NCBI GenBank assembly: GCA_000413015.1
Contig: KE332515.1
Location: 1,445,712-1,509,711, forward strand
Length of the DNA stretch: 64,000 nucleotides
Source of the DNA: Treponema socranskii subsp. paredis ATCC 35535
GTDB lineage: Bacteria > Spirochaetota > Spirochaetia > Treponematales > Treponemataceae
Direction: 5' to 3'
The notes below the pieces were generated by a model that had not been told where the DNA came from, searched no databases, and was given only the letters and a program-made list of their open reading frames with translations. Of this stretch, positions 55,007 to 62,966 are shown one piece after another. A program made the position numbers and the translations under genes. Position 1 is the first letter of the stretch. Each line of letters begins with the position of its first letter.

Positions 55007-55536
55007 ATGACGATAAAGCGGCAGAAATATCTGGATAAACTCATCGCAAGAAAGGGTAACGGTCTTATAAAAGTTGTTACGGGTTCACGACGCTGCGGAA
55101 AATCATTCCTTCTTTTTACTCTATTTAAGAAGCACCTTTTATCAAAAAAAATTCCTGCTGATCACATTATTGAGGTTGCCCTTGACGACGAGGAGCACGA
55201 GAAACTTTTGGACAGGCATGCGCTCGGTGAATATGTACGCGATAAAATCAAAGACGATAAAATGTATTATGTCCTTCTTGATGAGATTCAGGAAGTTGAC
55301 AGCTTTGAGCGCGTTTTAAACGGATTTCTTAAGATGCCGAATGTCGATGTTTATGTAACCGGCAGCAATTCGACACTTCTTTCATCGGAAATTTCCAGTA
55401 TTTTTAAAGACCGCGGTGATGAGATCAGAATGCACCCTCTTTCTTTCAGCGAATTCATGTCTGTGTATGAAGGCTCTAAAGCAGAAGGTTGGGACGAATA
55501 TTTTATGTATGGCGGACTTCCTCTGGTTCTTTTTCA
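55007..55536 (+). pseudogene. Truncated AAA (DUF4143-type) ATPase
   Basis: The first about 176 residues of an AAA_14 ATPase: VVTGSRRCGKSFLLF (Walker A), YVLLDEIQEVDSFE (Walker B), VYVTGSNSTLLSSEISS. The frame then runs into sequence that is an Rhs repeat on the other strand, so the C-terminal DUF4143 half is lost. AGAGG precedes ATG by 6 bases. A palindrome (TATTTACA-AATATTC-TGTAAATA, 54966-54988) lies upstream. These ATPases often occur as solitary genes in mobile regions. Confidence 0.75.
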
Positions 55537-55760
55537 TACAAAAGGTGAAGCTCGTCATAGGTGTAACGCTTCGCCCCTCCGTCCTTTGTCGTAAGCTCGG
55601 TTTTCCGCCCGAGCATGTCGTAGGTCACGGCGATCGGGTTTCGGGCAGCGTCGTAGATTTTCATTTCAAGACGACGCTTTATGCGCCAGCCGGCTTCGCT
55701 TGAAGCTTCGCCTATCGGCTCGCTGCGAGGCCGCACTTCGGTAACCCTCATTCCCACCAC
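55503..55760 (-). pseudogene. Rhs fragment joined to the broken ATPase
   Basis: About 40 codons (YDAARNPIAVTYDMLGRKTE and on to ELHLLYE) match the YD-repeat region near residue 2600 of the giant toxin. The homology ends sharply near 55538, where the ATPase gene begins on the other strand. Upstream codons (MRVTEVR, AGWRIKRRLEM) belong to the junction repeat and recur at copy D. Confidence 0.75.
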
Positions 55761-56015
55761 TGCCGCGGCGGTAACGCTCCGCGGTGCTCCAATCCGGCGT
55801 AGACGGGATTTACTATGTTAAAAACTAACCTGCAGCTTCCGTAGAAAAAGCGTACTCGTACCGAATACGCTTTTTCTACAGCTCAAACGCCATGATTTTG
55901 AGCCGCTGCTGAATTGTCAAAGAACGAAACTGCAAAACATTTCATGGGAATATCTTACAGAAATCTCTTTACAAATCGTTTTATTATAATGTACTAACAG
56001 CGAATTGTAAAATAT
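55748..56015 (-). repeat. Cassette-junction repeat, copy C
   Basis: Same layout as copy D: end of a conserved frame (about 55918-56010), terminator-like hairpin, GC-rich segment (about 55770-55805), then codons leading into an Rhs fragment. Sits between the Ntox21 immunity gene and the Rhs remnant. The gap 56016-56305 next to it is AT-rich and shows nothing. Confidence 0.8.
55841..55879. terminator. Hairpin inside repeat C
   Basis: 14-base perfect arms, GTAGAAAAAGCGTA and TACGCTTTTTCTAC, around an 11-base loop. Repeat D has a matching hairpin with changed arm sequence; repeat B has none. Confidence 0.6.
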
Positions 56016-56305
56016 CTTCTTTCTATTTATTTCAGTTTTATAAAATTATCGTGTGTATTTTAGACAATAACCGGATGTCCCTTTAAAACAACCATGTCCT
56101 AGAGAAAAATTTTCACCTCATTCAGATAAAGAATCAGATTTTTTTATAAAAAATAATGATCTATTTTCCTGCTATTAATTTTTGTTAAACCACCACTTTA
56201 TTTTTAATCTTTTATTACAGGCGCTTACAGCCTTCTCACCTTCTAATAAAATACCGATATGACAGTTACTTTTCTGCTAAACTTTTACAAGTTCAATGCG
56301 AATGG

Positions 56306-56824
56306 TTAAGATTCGGCACAATATAAAATCGGAGCATCCATTTCTTCAACATAAATTCCCTTTAAAGCTGCATCCCTAACAGTTGCCACATCATAATAAA
56401 CACCGCCGACAAACATATAATATTCAGAACTGAAATCAATATATGACGAAGTACTATTAAACCTGCACCATACCATTTCTCTGAGTATTAACCGCGCAAG
56501 ATCCGATACTTCCGATACGGAACATTTATAATTATTTTTTATTTTAAACAAAAGTTTACTATTACAATCCTGTAAACGATCGGGATATTTTTGAATGACA
56601 CCAGTATGGCGATCTAAATAATTAACGATGAAAATTTTATCCGCTGCACTTTGTAAACCTATTTGTAAATAGTGAATATATAAATCTTCTATTTTTTTAT
56701 ATTCATCATATTCACTCTTTGCTCCAGTTTTTACAACTTCACTATAATCTGTCCAATCATCCTTCATGTACCAACCCTTTTCATTTCGATATGCCGGATT
56801 GTATTTTGTCACTCGATAATTCAT
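56306..56824 (-). CDS. Immunity protein for the Ntox21-like toxin
   Basis: A 172-residue protein without signal peptide, starting with TAATG overlap on the toxin stop, so coupled. Aromatic and acidic (DDWTDYSEVVKTGAKSEYDE). No family recognised. Cytoplasmic location fits a toxin that cuts RNA inside cells. Confidence 0.72.
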   Translation of the reverse strand: MNYRVTKYNPAYRNEKGWYMKDDWTDYSEVVKTGAKSEYDEYKKIEDLYIHYLQIGLQSAADKIFIVNYLDRHTGVIQKYPDRLQDCNSKLLFKIKNNYKCSVSEVSDLARLILREMVWCRFNSTSSYIDFSSEYYMFVGGVYYDVATVRDAALKGIYVEEMDAPILYCAES

Positions 56825-57522
56825 TAATCACCTATCCTATTTAAGTTCGCATCGTAAGTTCCCATACGCGTACTACGGCTCTTTAACCCGCCTACAGAAT
56901 CAGCCATTTTCCATACACCTCCATTGTGTGATGTTCTATCAGGTGTTATATATAAATTTCCTTTTTTATATACAGGTCGCCCGTCTGAAAAATAATTTGT
57001 CTTTGAAAAACCAAGTTCTTTCGCAGCAGCCGTCGCTTCTTTTGTTGTTGGAAATACGGGTTGTTCTTTATCTCTATTTCCGCCCGTTGAAGAAGCAATA
57101 GCTATACCAAGACCAAAAACTATATTACTCTTGGTTCCTGTAAAATCTATTTTATTATTTGTATCACCAGATCCGCCTAAATAATCTTCAACAAAAGCAA
57201 AAATTCCTGAAATTCCTAAGGGATCCGATGTAATCGGAAGTTTATTAAAATATCTCTCATCTCCTGTATTAAGATAGTTTACAAGATTAGCTTCAACATA
57301 GTTATACTTTTTCCCTCCATCTACAATCACATGTTTACCTTCTTCAGTTCGTCTTACTGTACAATGATCATCCAGTCCACCACCTAAATCTTCGCTTCTT
57401 CCATCCGGATCCACGTACTTCACGGGATTATTCCCAGCATAATGATACAGCTGGAAGTTCACGACGTTGAACACACCGCCCATACCGGGCAAATCCTGAT
57501 TATGTTTACGTGCCTCATCCAT
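56824..57522 (-). CDS. Orphan Rhs tip with Ntox21-like RNase domain
   Basis: A 232-residue module. Only the last Rhs core part remains (NVVNFQLYHYAGNNPVKYVD then PDGR), followed by a linker and a C-terminal toxin domain: KELGFSKTNYFSDGRPVYKK, SHNGGVWKMADSVGGL and a final RMGTYDANLNRIGD, close to the Ntox21 toxin pattern of contact-dependent inhibition. The ATG at 57522 follows the previous immunity stop by 14 bases, with AAGGAG directly before it. That box and ATG come from codons for AKEMDE of a longer Rhs core, so an internal deletion made the start. Confidence 0.8.
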   Translation of the reverse strand: MDEARKHNQDLPGMGGVFNVVNFQLYHYAGNNPVKYVDPDGRSEDLGGGLDDHCTVRRTEEGKHVIVDGGKKYNYVEANLVNYLNTGDERYFNKLPITSDPLGISGIFAFVEDYLGGSGDTNNKIDFTGTKSNIVFGLGIAIASSTGGNRDKEQPVFPTTKEATAAAKELGFSKTNYFSDGRPVYKKGNLYITPDRTSHNGGVWKMADSVGGLKSRSTRMGTYDANLNRIGD

Positions 57523-57536
57523 CTCCTTCGCAATCT

Positions 57537-58046
57537 TTATTCTATTTTTTTAACCGCAATCGTATTATCTTTAAAATTAATAAAAGGAATGGTATAAGGA
57601 TCCAAAGAACCATATTTTCCTCTATTGAGAACATACATTCCCAAATAAAAAGGAGATCTCAAAATATATTCTGTAAACCCAAGCACTTCATAATTATTAA
57701 GAGGAGGACATTCTTTTAATAATTTATTTTCTTTATCAAAAACACCTGATTTATCAGCTTTACCTAAATAAATATATTTATTATCGGTTTTATAAAAATA
57801 TTGGATTTCTTTTACATAAAAATGCTTTTTAGAATAGAACTCAAACTCTTCTGTAGATCTATAAGCCCGTATCCAAAAATTTCCATAATGAGATCTTATT
57901 TCTTGATAAATTTCTTCATTCCGTTCCTTTAGATCAATTTCTAAAAAGATTACTTCCGATTTTGCTAAATCATCCCTTGCTTCCGAATAAGCAAATACAA
58001 ACAAACTGCTTAATAATATAAAAAGGCGCAATATATTCTTTTTCAT
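57537..58046 (-). CDS. Exported immunity protein for the NlpC/P60 toxin
   Basis: A 169-residue protein with a Sec signal (ILRLFILLSSLFVFAYSEA). The mature part is unrecognised. It starts 3 bases after the toxin stop. Periplasmic location is what a peptidoglycan-cutting toxin would require. Confidence 0.75.
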   Translation of the reverse strand: MKKNILRLFILLSSLFVFAYSEARDDLAKSEVIFLEIDLKERNEEIYQEIRSHYGNFWIRAYRSTEEFEFYSKKHFYVKEIQYFYKTDNKYIYLGKADKSGVFDKENKLLKECPPLNNYEVLGFTEYILRSPFYLGMYVLNRGKYGSLDPYTIPFINFKDNTIAVKKIE

Positions 58047-58049
58047 AAA

Positions 58050-60272
58050 TTATTCCTCTTTTTTATAATACTTTTCCAGTACAGCCCAGTTTATTTTTCC
58101 CTGTATCACGGCATCACTACTTGTCGGGTATCGTGAATATGTTTGATTTACTTGCCCTGAACCAGGATCCGTATATTGACCAGGGCGCCCTCTTCTTTGG
58201 CTCAATGTATCTCCTTCTGTTGCGTCAATGATTTGCGGCTTAAGATCTTTATATACAAGAGGTACATTTGTTAACCCAATTCCAACATTCACATGATTCA
58301 CAGTATCACTTCCTCCAAGTTTATAAAAATTTAAAATACCTACCTCTCCTGATTTTTCTTTATCTGCCTCAGGAAGAATAGTTATCCAATCGACACTTCC
58401 ATTAGCCATCATAGCTGATGATGTTACAGGTACATCATATCCCATTTCATTTAATACAACAGTTATTATTCCACTACAATCTATTCCTGCATGAGACTTC
58501 CCTCCAAATTCATATGGAACACCTACCAAAGATTGAACATTTTCTGCAAATTTTTTATCTAAATCTTCTGTAGTCTCGGTATGAACTAGCCTATTTATAT
58601 CATGCCCTAAATTTGCAAGATTATCAGGGTTAGACTGGGTCTCTTTTCGCCCGCTTTTCCCATTCGGATCTGTATAATTAATCGGATTATTTCCAGCATA
58701 ATGATACAGGCTGAAGTTCACCGTATTATAAATTCCGCCTTCGCCTGCACTTGTTCCGCTCATATACTCCCCGACCGCCGGATCCGCGCTCAGCCACCTA
58801 CTGTACTTCGCATCCAAATACCTTGCACCGTAGTAGTAGAGCCCCGTCTCCTCGTCCATCTCCTTCGCCGTAAACTTATATGGCAAATAGCGCATGTCCT
58901 TTTCATTCGCCGTCTTTTTCTCTACCCAGAGCTCTCCGTACGGTGTATATTCGATCCGCTGGTATTCATTGCCTTCGTAGTCTGTTACAAGTTGTGCGGA
59001 ACCTAAGTGGTCGGGATGGTAATAATACTGATGATGCAGCTCTTCACTCTGCCCATAATGCTCTTCAAGATCACTCGTCTGCTTCATTACAAGTCTTGTT
59101 TCTCCGAGATAGATATGCTTCGAATACTGTCCCTGCTGCTCCTGTGAAAGTCCCTTATCTATATGCCACGTCCACATCGTGTTGAAGTAGAGCGTTTCGC
59201 TTAGATTACCGGTCGTCCACTTCGCAGCCCTGTTTCCGTCCGCACTGTATGCGTATCTCGTGTCATACCCTAATGCAACGCTCCGCATCAAAAGGTTTCT
59301 GCTGTTCCATTCATATATGCGTTTGTTGTTCGGTGAAATCTTTCCGCTGCCTGTGTCACTGTCGCTCCACAGCCACGCCCACGCATAGTCCGCTTCATAC
59401 ACGCTCTCTCCCGCTTCATTCGTATGAGTCGTTACGGTTACGGGGGTAAGCGTCGTCGTGTCTTCATTCGGTGCCACGCCGTCGCTTTCCGACGTTACGT
59501 TTCCGTTCGCGTCGTATGTATAGTACCGCCAGCCCTTCTCTTCGCTTCCCGCGCGTGTGAGGCGGTGCGCGTAGTTTGCGTCGTATTCGTAGGTAAACTC
59601 GTAGTTTAAGTCGTCTCCGCCCTGTTTCCGCTTCGCAGGCGTTATGGTCTCCGTGCTCTTTTTATACGTCATATTCCCGATCGCATCGAAGGAAAAGTTT
59701 TGCTCATAATTGCTTCGATAGTCGGGTGAGTTAGGGATGGCATAGGGATTATCCTCGGTTACGCCTTCCGCTTTTATAAGCTGGTAGAGTGCATCGTACG
59801 TGTACGTTTGCTCCGTGCTATAACGAGCACCGTTCATACAGTTGTTTTCATAGCTTTCCACATTGCCTACATCGTCGAAAGAGTACACGATATTTTGGTA
59901 CTGCGTTCCGTATTTGTTTTCGGTATCTATGTGCTTTAACCATCGCATGTTCTCATCATACGTATAGTTCGTTTCAACGCCGTTCCCGTACTTGATATAT
60001 ATGCGCTGTCCGTATTCGTCATAGCTATTCATTTCAGGACGACGCTTTATGTGCCAGCCGGCTTTTCGCACTTCGGTAACCCTCATTCCCGCCGCTGCCA
60101 CGGCGGGAACGCTCCGCGGTGCTCCAATCCGGCGTAGGCGGGTTTTTGTTGTGTGAGAGACTAGCCTGCAACTTCTGTAGAAAAAATATACTTTTGCCGA
60201 ATATACTTTTTTTTGCAGCTCAAACGCCATGATTTTGAGCCGCTGCTGAATTGTCAAAGAACGAAACTGCAA
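58050..60272 (-). CDS. Orphan Rhs segment with NlpC/P60 peptidase tip
   Basis: Open frame of 740 codons. The first 80 or so are translated junction repeat D and may not be made; possible starts are TTG 60272, ATG 60230, ATG 60086 and ATG 60032, none with a good ribosome site. Then comes the last 420 residues of Rhs (from DEYGQRIYIKYGNG), nearly the same as in the giant toxin. After YTDPNGKSG the tip differs: an NlpC/P60 domain with GVPYEFGGKSHAGIDCSG (catalytic Cys) and NHVNVGIG (His). Such domains cut peptidoglycan stem peptides. Without a signal peptide it is likely silent unless recombined onto the giant gene. Confidence 0.8.
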   Translation of the reverse strand: MQFRSLTIQQRLKIMAFELQKKVYSAKVYFFYRSCRLVSHTTKTRLRRIGAPRSVPAVAAAGMRVTEVRKAGWHIKRRPEMNSYDEYGQRIYIKYGNGVETNYTYDENMRWLKHIDTENKYGTQYQNIVYSFDDVGNVESYENNCMNGARYSTEQTYTYDALYQLIKAEGVTEDNPYAIPNSPDYRSNYEQNFSFDAIGNMTYKKSTETITPAKRKQGGDDLNYEFTYEYDANYAHRLTRAGSEEKGWRYYTYDANGNVTSESDGVAPNEDTTTLTPVTVTTHTNEAGESVYEADYAWAWLWSDSDTGSGKISPNNKRIYEWNSRNLLMRSVALGYDTRYAYSADGNRAAKWTTGNLSETLYFNTMWTWHIDKGLSQEQQGQYSKHIYLGETRLVMKQTSDLEEHYGQSEELHHQYYYHPDHLGSAQLVTDYEGNEYQRIEYTPYGELWVEKKTANEKDMRYLPYKFTAKEMDEETGLYYYGARYLDAKYSRWLSADPAVGEYMSGTSAGEGGIYNTVNFSLYHYAGNNPINYTDPNGKSGRKETQSNPDNLANLGHDINRLVHTETTEDLDKKFAENVQSLVGVPYEFGGKSHAGIDCSGIITVVLNEMGYDVPVTSSAMMANGSVDWITILPEADKEKSGEVGILNFYKLGGSDTVNHVNVGIGLTNVPLVYKDLKPQIIDATEGDTLSQRRGRPGQYTDPGSGQVNQTYSRYPTSSDAVIQGKINWAVLEKYYKKEE

Positions 60273-60355
60273 AACAGTTCATGGGAATATTTTACAGAAA
60301 GTATCTTGCAAACTGTTTTATTATAATGCACTAATGGCAAATTGTAAAATATTTT
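60070..60355 (-). repeat. Cassette-junction repeat, copy D
   Basis: Parts in minus-strand order: conserved frame end (YNKTVCKILSVKYSHELFCS), GAATTGTCAAAGA region, hairpin (60177-60217), GC-rich core TCCGGCGTAGGCGG (about 60127-60142), then TTCGGTAACCCTCATTCCC. Lies between an immunity gene and the NlpC/P60 Rhs block. Confidence 0.8.
60177..60217. terminator. Hairpin inside repeat D
   Basis: Counterpart of the repeat C hairpin; the arms read AAAAAATATA and TATACTTTTTT, so the stem is kept while its sequence has changed. A small bulge is present. Confidence 0.45.
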
Positions 60356-60480
60356 CTTTTGCAAGTCGCTATAGAATTATTCTGAGTATCTGTCGGAGCT
60401 TCTTTTGGGCACGAGCAAAGAGAATGTAATGGCCATGAACGGCAGTGGAACGACCTGCATTTTTTTGAATAAAAAATCCT

Positions 60481-60927
60481 TTATTCAAAAAACCGCGTTT
60501 GTATGTCCTTTTTTTGATTTTCAAGCACCCATATTTTCCCTGTTTTATAAATGTCTATATGAGTAAGATAAAATTTAGCAATTTCCTTACTTAGGATAAT
60601 TTTTCCATCATTAAACGGATAAAACTCGATAACGTTACCATACGGAACATCAGCAGGAACACAGTGAAGATTTATTATTTTTTTTATATTTCCTTTCTGA
60701 AAATAATATATTTTCGGCCCAATCCATCCATTTTCATGCACGTCATAATAGTGTCCTTCTTCGAAAATTATTATTTCATCAAACTCCTTACAATAAATTG
60801 ATAAATCAATAGAATTATTTTTCTTTATATGAGATATAATACTCCTCTCTTCTCTTGATTTACAAGAAGTTAATAAAAACAAAAAAGAAAAAATTATAAG
60901 GATTATCAAAAATTTTTTTTCAATCAT
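60481..60927 (-). CDS. Immunity lipoprotein for the DUF6973-like toxin
   Basis: A 148-residue lipoprotein (LLTSC-KS). The start at 60927 gives an ATGA overlap with the toxin stop and a compact signal peptide (EKKFLIILIIFSFLFLLTSC). Mature part unrecognised. As a lipoprotein it would guard the periplasmic side. Confidence 0.75.
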   Translation of the reverse strand: MIEKKFLIILIIFSFLFLLTSCKSREERSIISHIKKNNSIDLSIYCKEFDEIIIFEEGHYYDVHENGWIGPKIYYFQKGNIKKIINLHCVPADVPYGNVIEFYPFNDGKIILSKEIAKFYLTHIDIYKTGKIWVLENQKKDIQTRFFE

Positions 60928-61952
60928 TCCGAAAGTCCCTGATTGTTTTTCGTACAAAGTACTGAGTACGCATTATAATATTCGCTGTCACCTATTTTTG
61001 TTAATCCTACGTTATAAGTTCCATCCTCGTTTTTCGAAACTGTATATAAACCTGTCTCATGAAAAAGATCTAATGTCTTCAGCGCTAATTCTTTGTTTGA
61101 CAAATTACTATTCTTCCCTAATTTTCTGCCAATAGCGTTATTCATTTGATCACAGTATGTATCTGCATCGATAAATGAAGTATAAAAAGATTGCTTTGGA
61201 GGAGTAATAGGATCGTGACTATTACCAACTTGTGTGGCTATATCTTCTCCAAACATAGAACAAATAATTGCTTGCCATACAGTATGTCGATAAGAGCCTT
61301 TCTTACTTCCTAAATCTGAAGTTGCCCCGCTAAATGCATATTTTGATAAACCTGAATTAATAGCAAAATTTGATGCAGTACTATTTATTCCATACCTTCC
61401 GCCATCTTTTGGCCTTCCTCCAAGTTGCATCGCAATAAATGGATGTCTTGCAGCAAATCCAGCTTCATCGTTTCTTGAAGCAACCATACTGTATCCAAAT
61501 AAAGCAGCATTAAATCCCCAAACAATGACCGCTCCCAAAACAGCTACATTACCATCCGGATCCGTATATTTAATAGGATCATTATTCGAATAATGATACA
61601 GACTCAAATTGGTATAGTTGTACATTCCTCCGTTCGGAAGCTTCCCATTATCGCTACCCGCTTGCGGTATATACTCCCCGACCGCCAGATCCGCGCTCAT
61701 CCACCTACTGTATTTCGCATCCAAGTACCGCGCACCGTAGTAATATAAGCCGGTCTCCTCGTCCTGCTCCTTCGCAGTGAATTTGTACGACCTGCGGTCG
61801 TGCGCATAGCGGAAATTTATTTCACTCGCCGCTTGCGCGGCGTGAGCGTACGGCAGGTAGCGCAAAGCTCTCTTTATCCGCCCATGTTGGGAATTCCGTT
61901 TCTCCACATTTTCTTTTACAAAAAAAGTCCCCCTACTGTACGAAAGCCGCAT
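60924..61952 (-). CDS. Orphan Rhs tip with DUF6973-like toxin domain
   Basis: 342 residues. Short Rhs core (EETGLYYYGARYLDAKYSRW, ...YTDPDGN), then a tip with SYRHTVWQAIICSMFGEDIA, QVGNSHDP and MNNAIGRKLG. That H..W / H-D / N..IGR pattern resembles DUF6973, a domain seen at the ends of polymorphic toxins; activity unknown to me. A 60-bp in-frame palindromic insert splits LRYLPY from KFTAKEQ. Its ATG lies right at the stop of the previous immunity gene (TGAATG on overlapping frames). Confidence 0.72.
   Translation of the reverse strand: MRLSYSRGTFFVKENVEKRNSQHGRIKRALRYLPYAHAAQAASEINFRYAHDRRSYKFTAKEQDEETGLYYYGARYLDAKYSRWMSADLAVGEYIPQAGSDNGKLPNGGMYNYTNLSLYHYSNNDPIKYTDPDGNVAVLGAVIVWGFNAALFGYSMVASRNDEAGFAARHPFIAMQLGGRPKDGGRYGINSTASNFAINSGLSKYAFSGATSDLGSKKGSYRHTVWQAIICSMFGEDIATQVGNSHDPITPPKQSFYTSFIDADTYCDQMNNAIGRKLGKNSNLSNKELALKTLDLFHETGLYTVSKNEDGTYNVGLTKIGDSEYYNAYSVLCTKNNQGLSE
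61788..61847. repeat. In-frame 60-bp palindromic insertion within Rhs coding sequence
   Basis: Compared with the other Rhs copies, 60 bases encoding 20 residues (from AHAAQAASEINF) are inserted between the Tyr and Lys codons of LPYKF. The insert holds three hairpins: CGACC-TGC-GGTCG, GAAAT-TT-ATTTC and CGCCGC-TTGC-GCGGCG. The reading frame stays open. Confidence 0.75.
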
Positions 61953-62966
61953 TCATTTTATTTTCCCGACTATATCCACGAACTTACTCGGAGCGGCTAT
62001 TCTGACCGTTTCTTTCGTGTCTAAATCGTGTCTGTACCAAATAAGCCCGGGATACCAAGTCAAAAGAAAATGTCTGATTGGAGATGACGTTTCGGAAGTA
62101 TCTTTTGAAAAATAAAGATATGTTCCGTCAAGATAATATAAATCTTTGCCTTTATACCTCGTACCTTTCAATAAATCGCGTTTCAAACCCGTATCGTACG
62201 CCGTTTTCGTTTCCAAATCATAAATCATTATGCGTCCGTCTCTGTCTCTTCCTACGAGCTTTTTTCCGTCCGCTGATACGGTAAAATATTCCCACATCCT
62301 GATCAACTTGTATTGTTTTACAAATCCGTCTTCACTCGAACGTACCAGTTCGATTCCGTCATTCGGTGCGCCGTAATGCCCCCATTCATTTTCATACGCA
62401 ATAAATGCCGCCTCATCGATTTTATAATACCCTTTGTAAAAAAATATCCTATTGTTTTTAAATGCGATCGGTTCAAGGAGCGCTTCCCGATTAATCGTTA
62501 TATGCATCGCAGTATCGTCTGCAAGCGGTGATACAATATATCGATACGCACCGGCATCCCTGTCATTTGATATCAGCACTTTTCCGTCATCGATACCGTA
62601 TACAAAACCGATGTGGTTTTTTCTAACTATAGGATTTTGGATATCGACGATTTTATCTTTTACTTCATAGAAAAAAATATCTTTATTTATTCTGTTTCCG
62701 AGTATGTCATATGCTCTATACGTGCTGTATATTACAAGCCAGAGCCTGTTTTCCTCAGAATCATAAAAGCATTCAGGCACATCGTCATAACCGGACAGTT
62801 TACATTGCTCTTTTAACGCGGTAAAAGAAATTTGCGTATCGCCTATCCATACGTCGCTGTCGGTTGAGCCGAAAAATAAAAGATTATCTTCCGTTATCTG
62901 AACGTCGGAAGCGGCGCAAGAGCAAAGCATACAAGTTCCGATAATGGCAATCAATATGTTCTTCAT
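61953..62966 (-). CDS. Immunity lipoprotein for the papain-like toxin
   Basis: A 337-residue lipoprotein (lipobox LCSC) whose mature part looks like a beta-propeller of weak repeats (GKKLVGRDRDGRIMIYDLET, RYKGKDLYYLDGTYLYFSKD). ATGA overlap with the toxin stop. Large for an immunity protein, but its position is right. Could instead be a generic propeller lipoprotein carried along. Confidence 0.7.
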   Translation of the reverse strand: MKNILIAIIGTCMLCSCAASDVQITEDNLLFFGSTDSDVWIGDTQISFTALKEQCKLSGYDDVPECFYDSEENRLWLVIYSTYRAYDILGNRINKDIFFYEVKDKIVDIQNPIVRKNHIGFVYGIDDGKVLISNDRDAGAYRYIVSPLADDTAMHITINREALLEPIAFKNNRIFFYKGYYKIDEAAFIAYENEWGHYGAPNDGIELVRSSEDGFVKQYKLIRMWEYFTVSADGKKLVGRDRDGRIMIYDLETKTAYDTGLKRDLLKGTRYKGKDLYYLDGTYLYFSKDTSETSSPIRHFLLTWYPGLIWYRHDLDTKETVRIAAPSKFVDIVGKIK

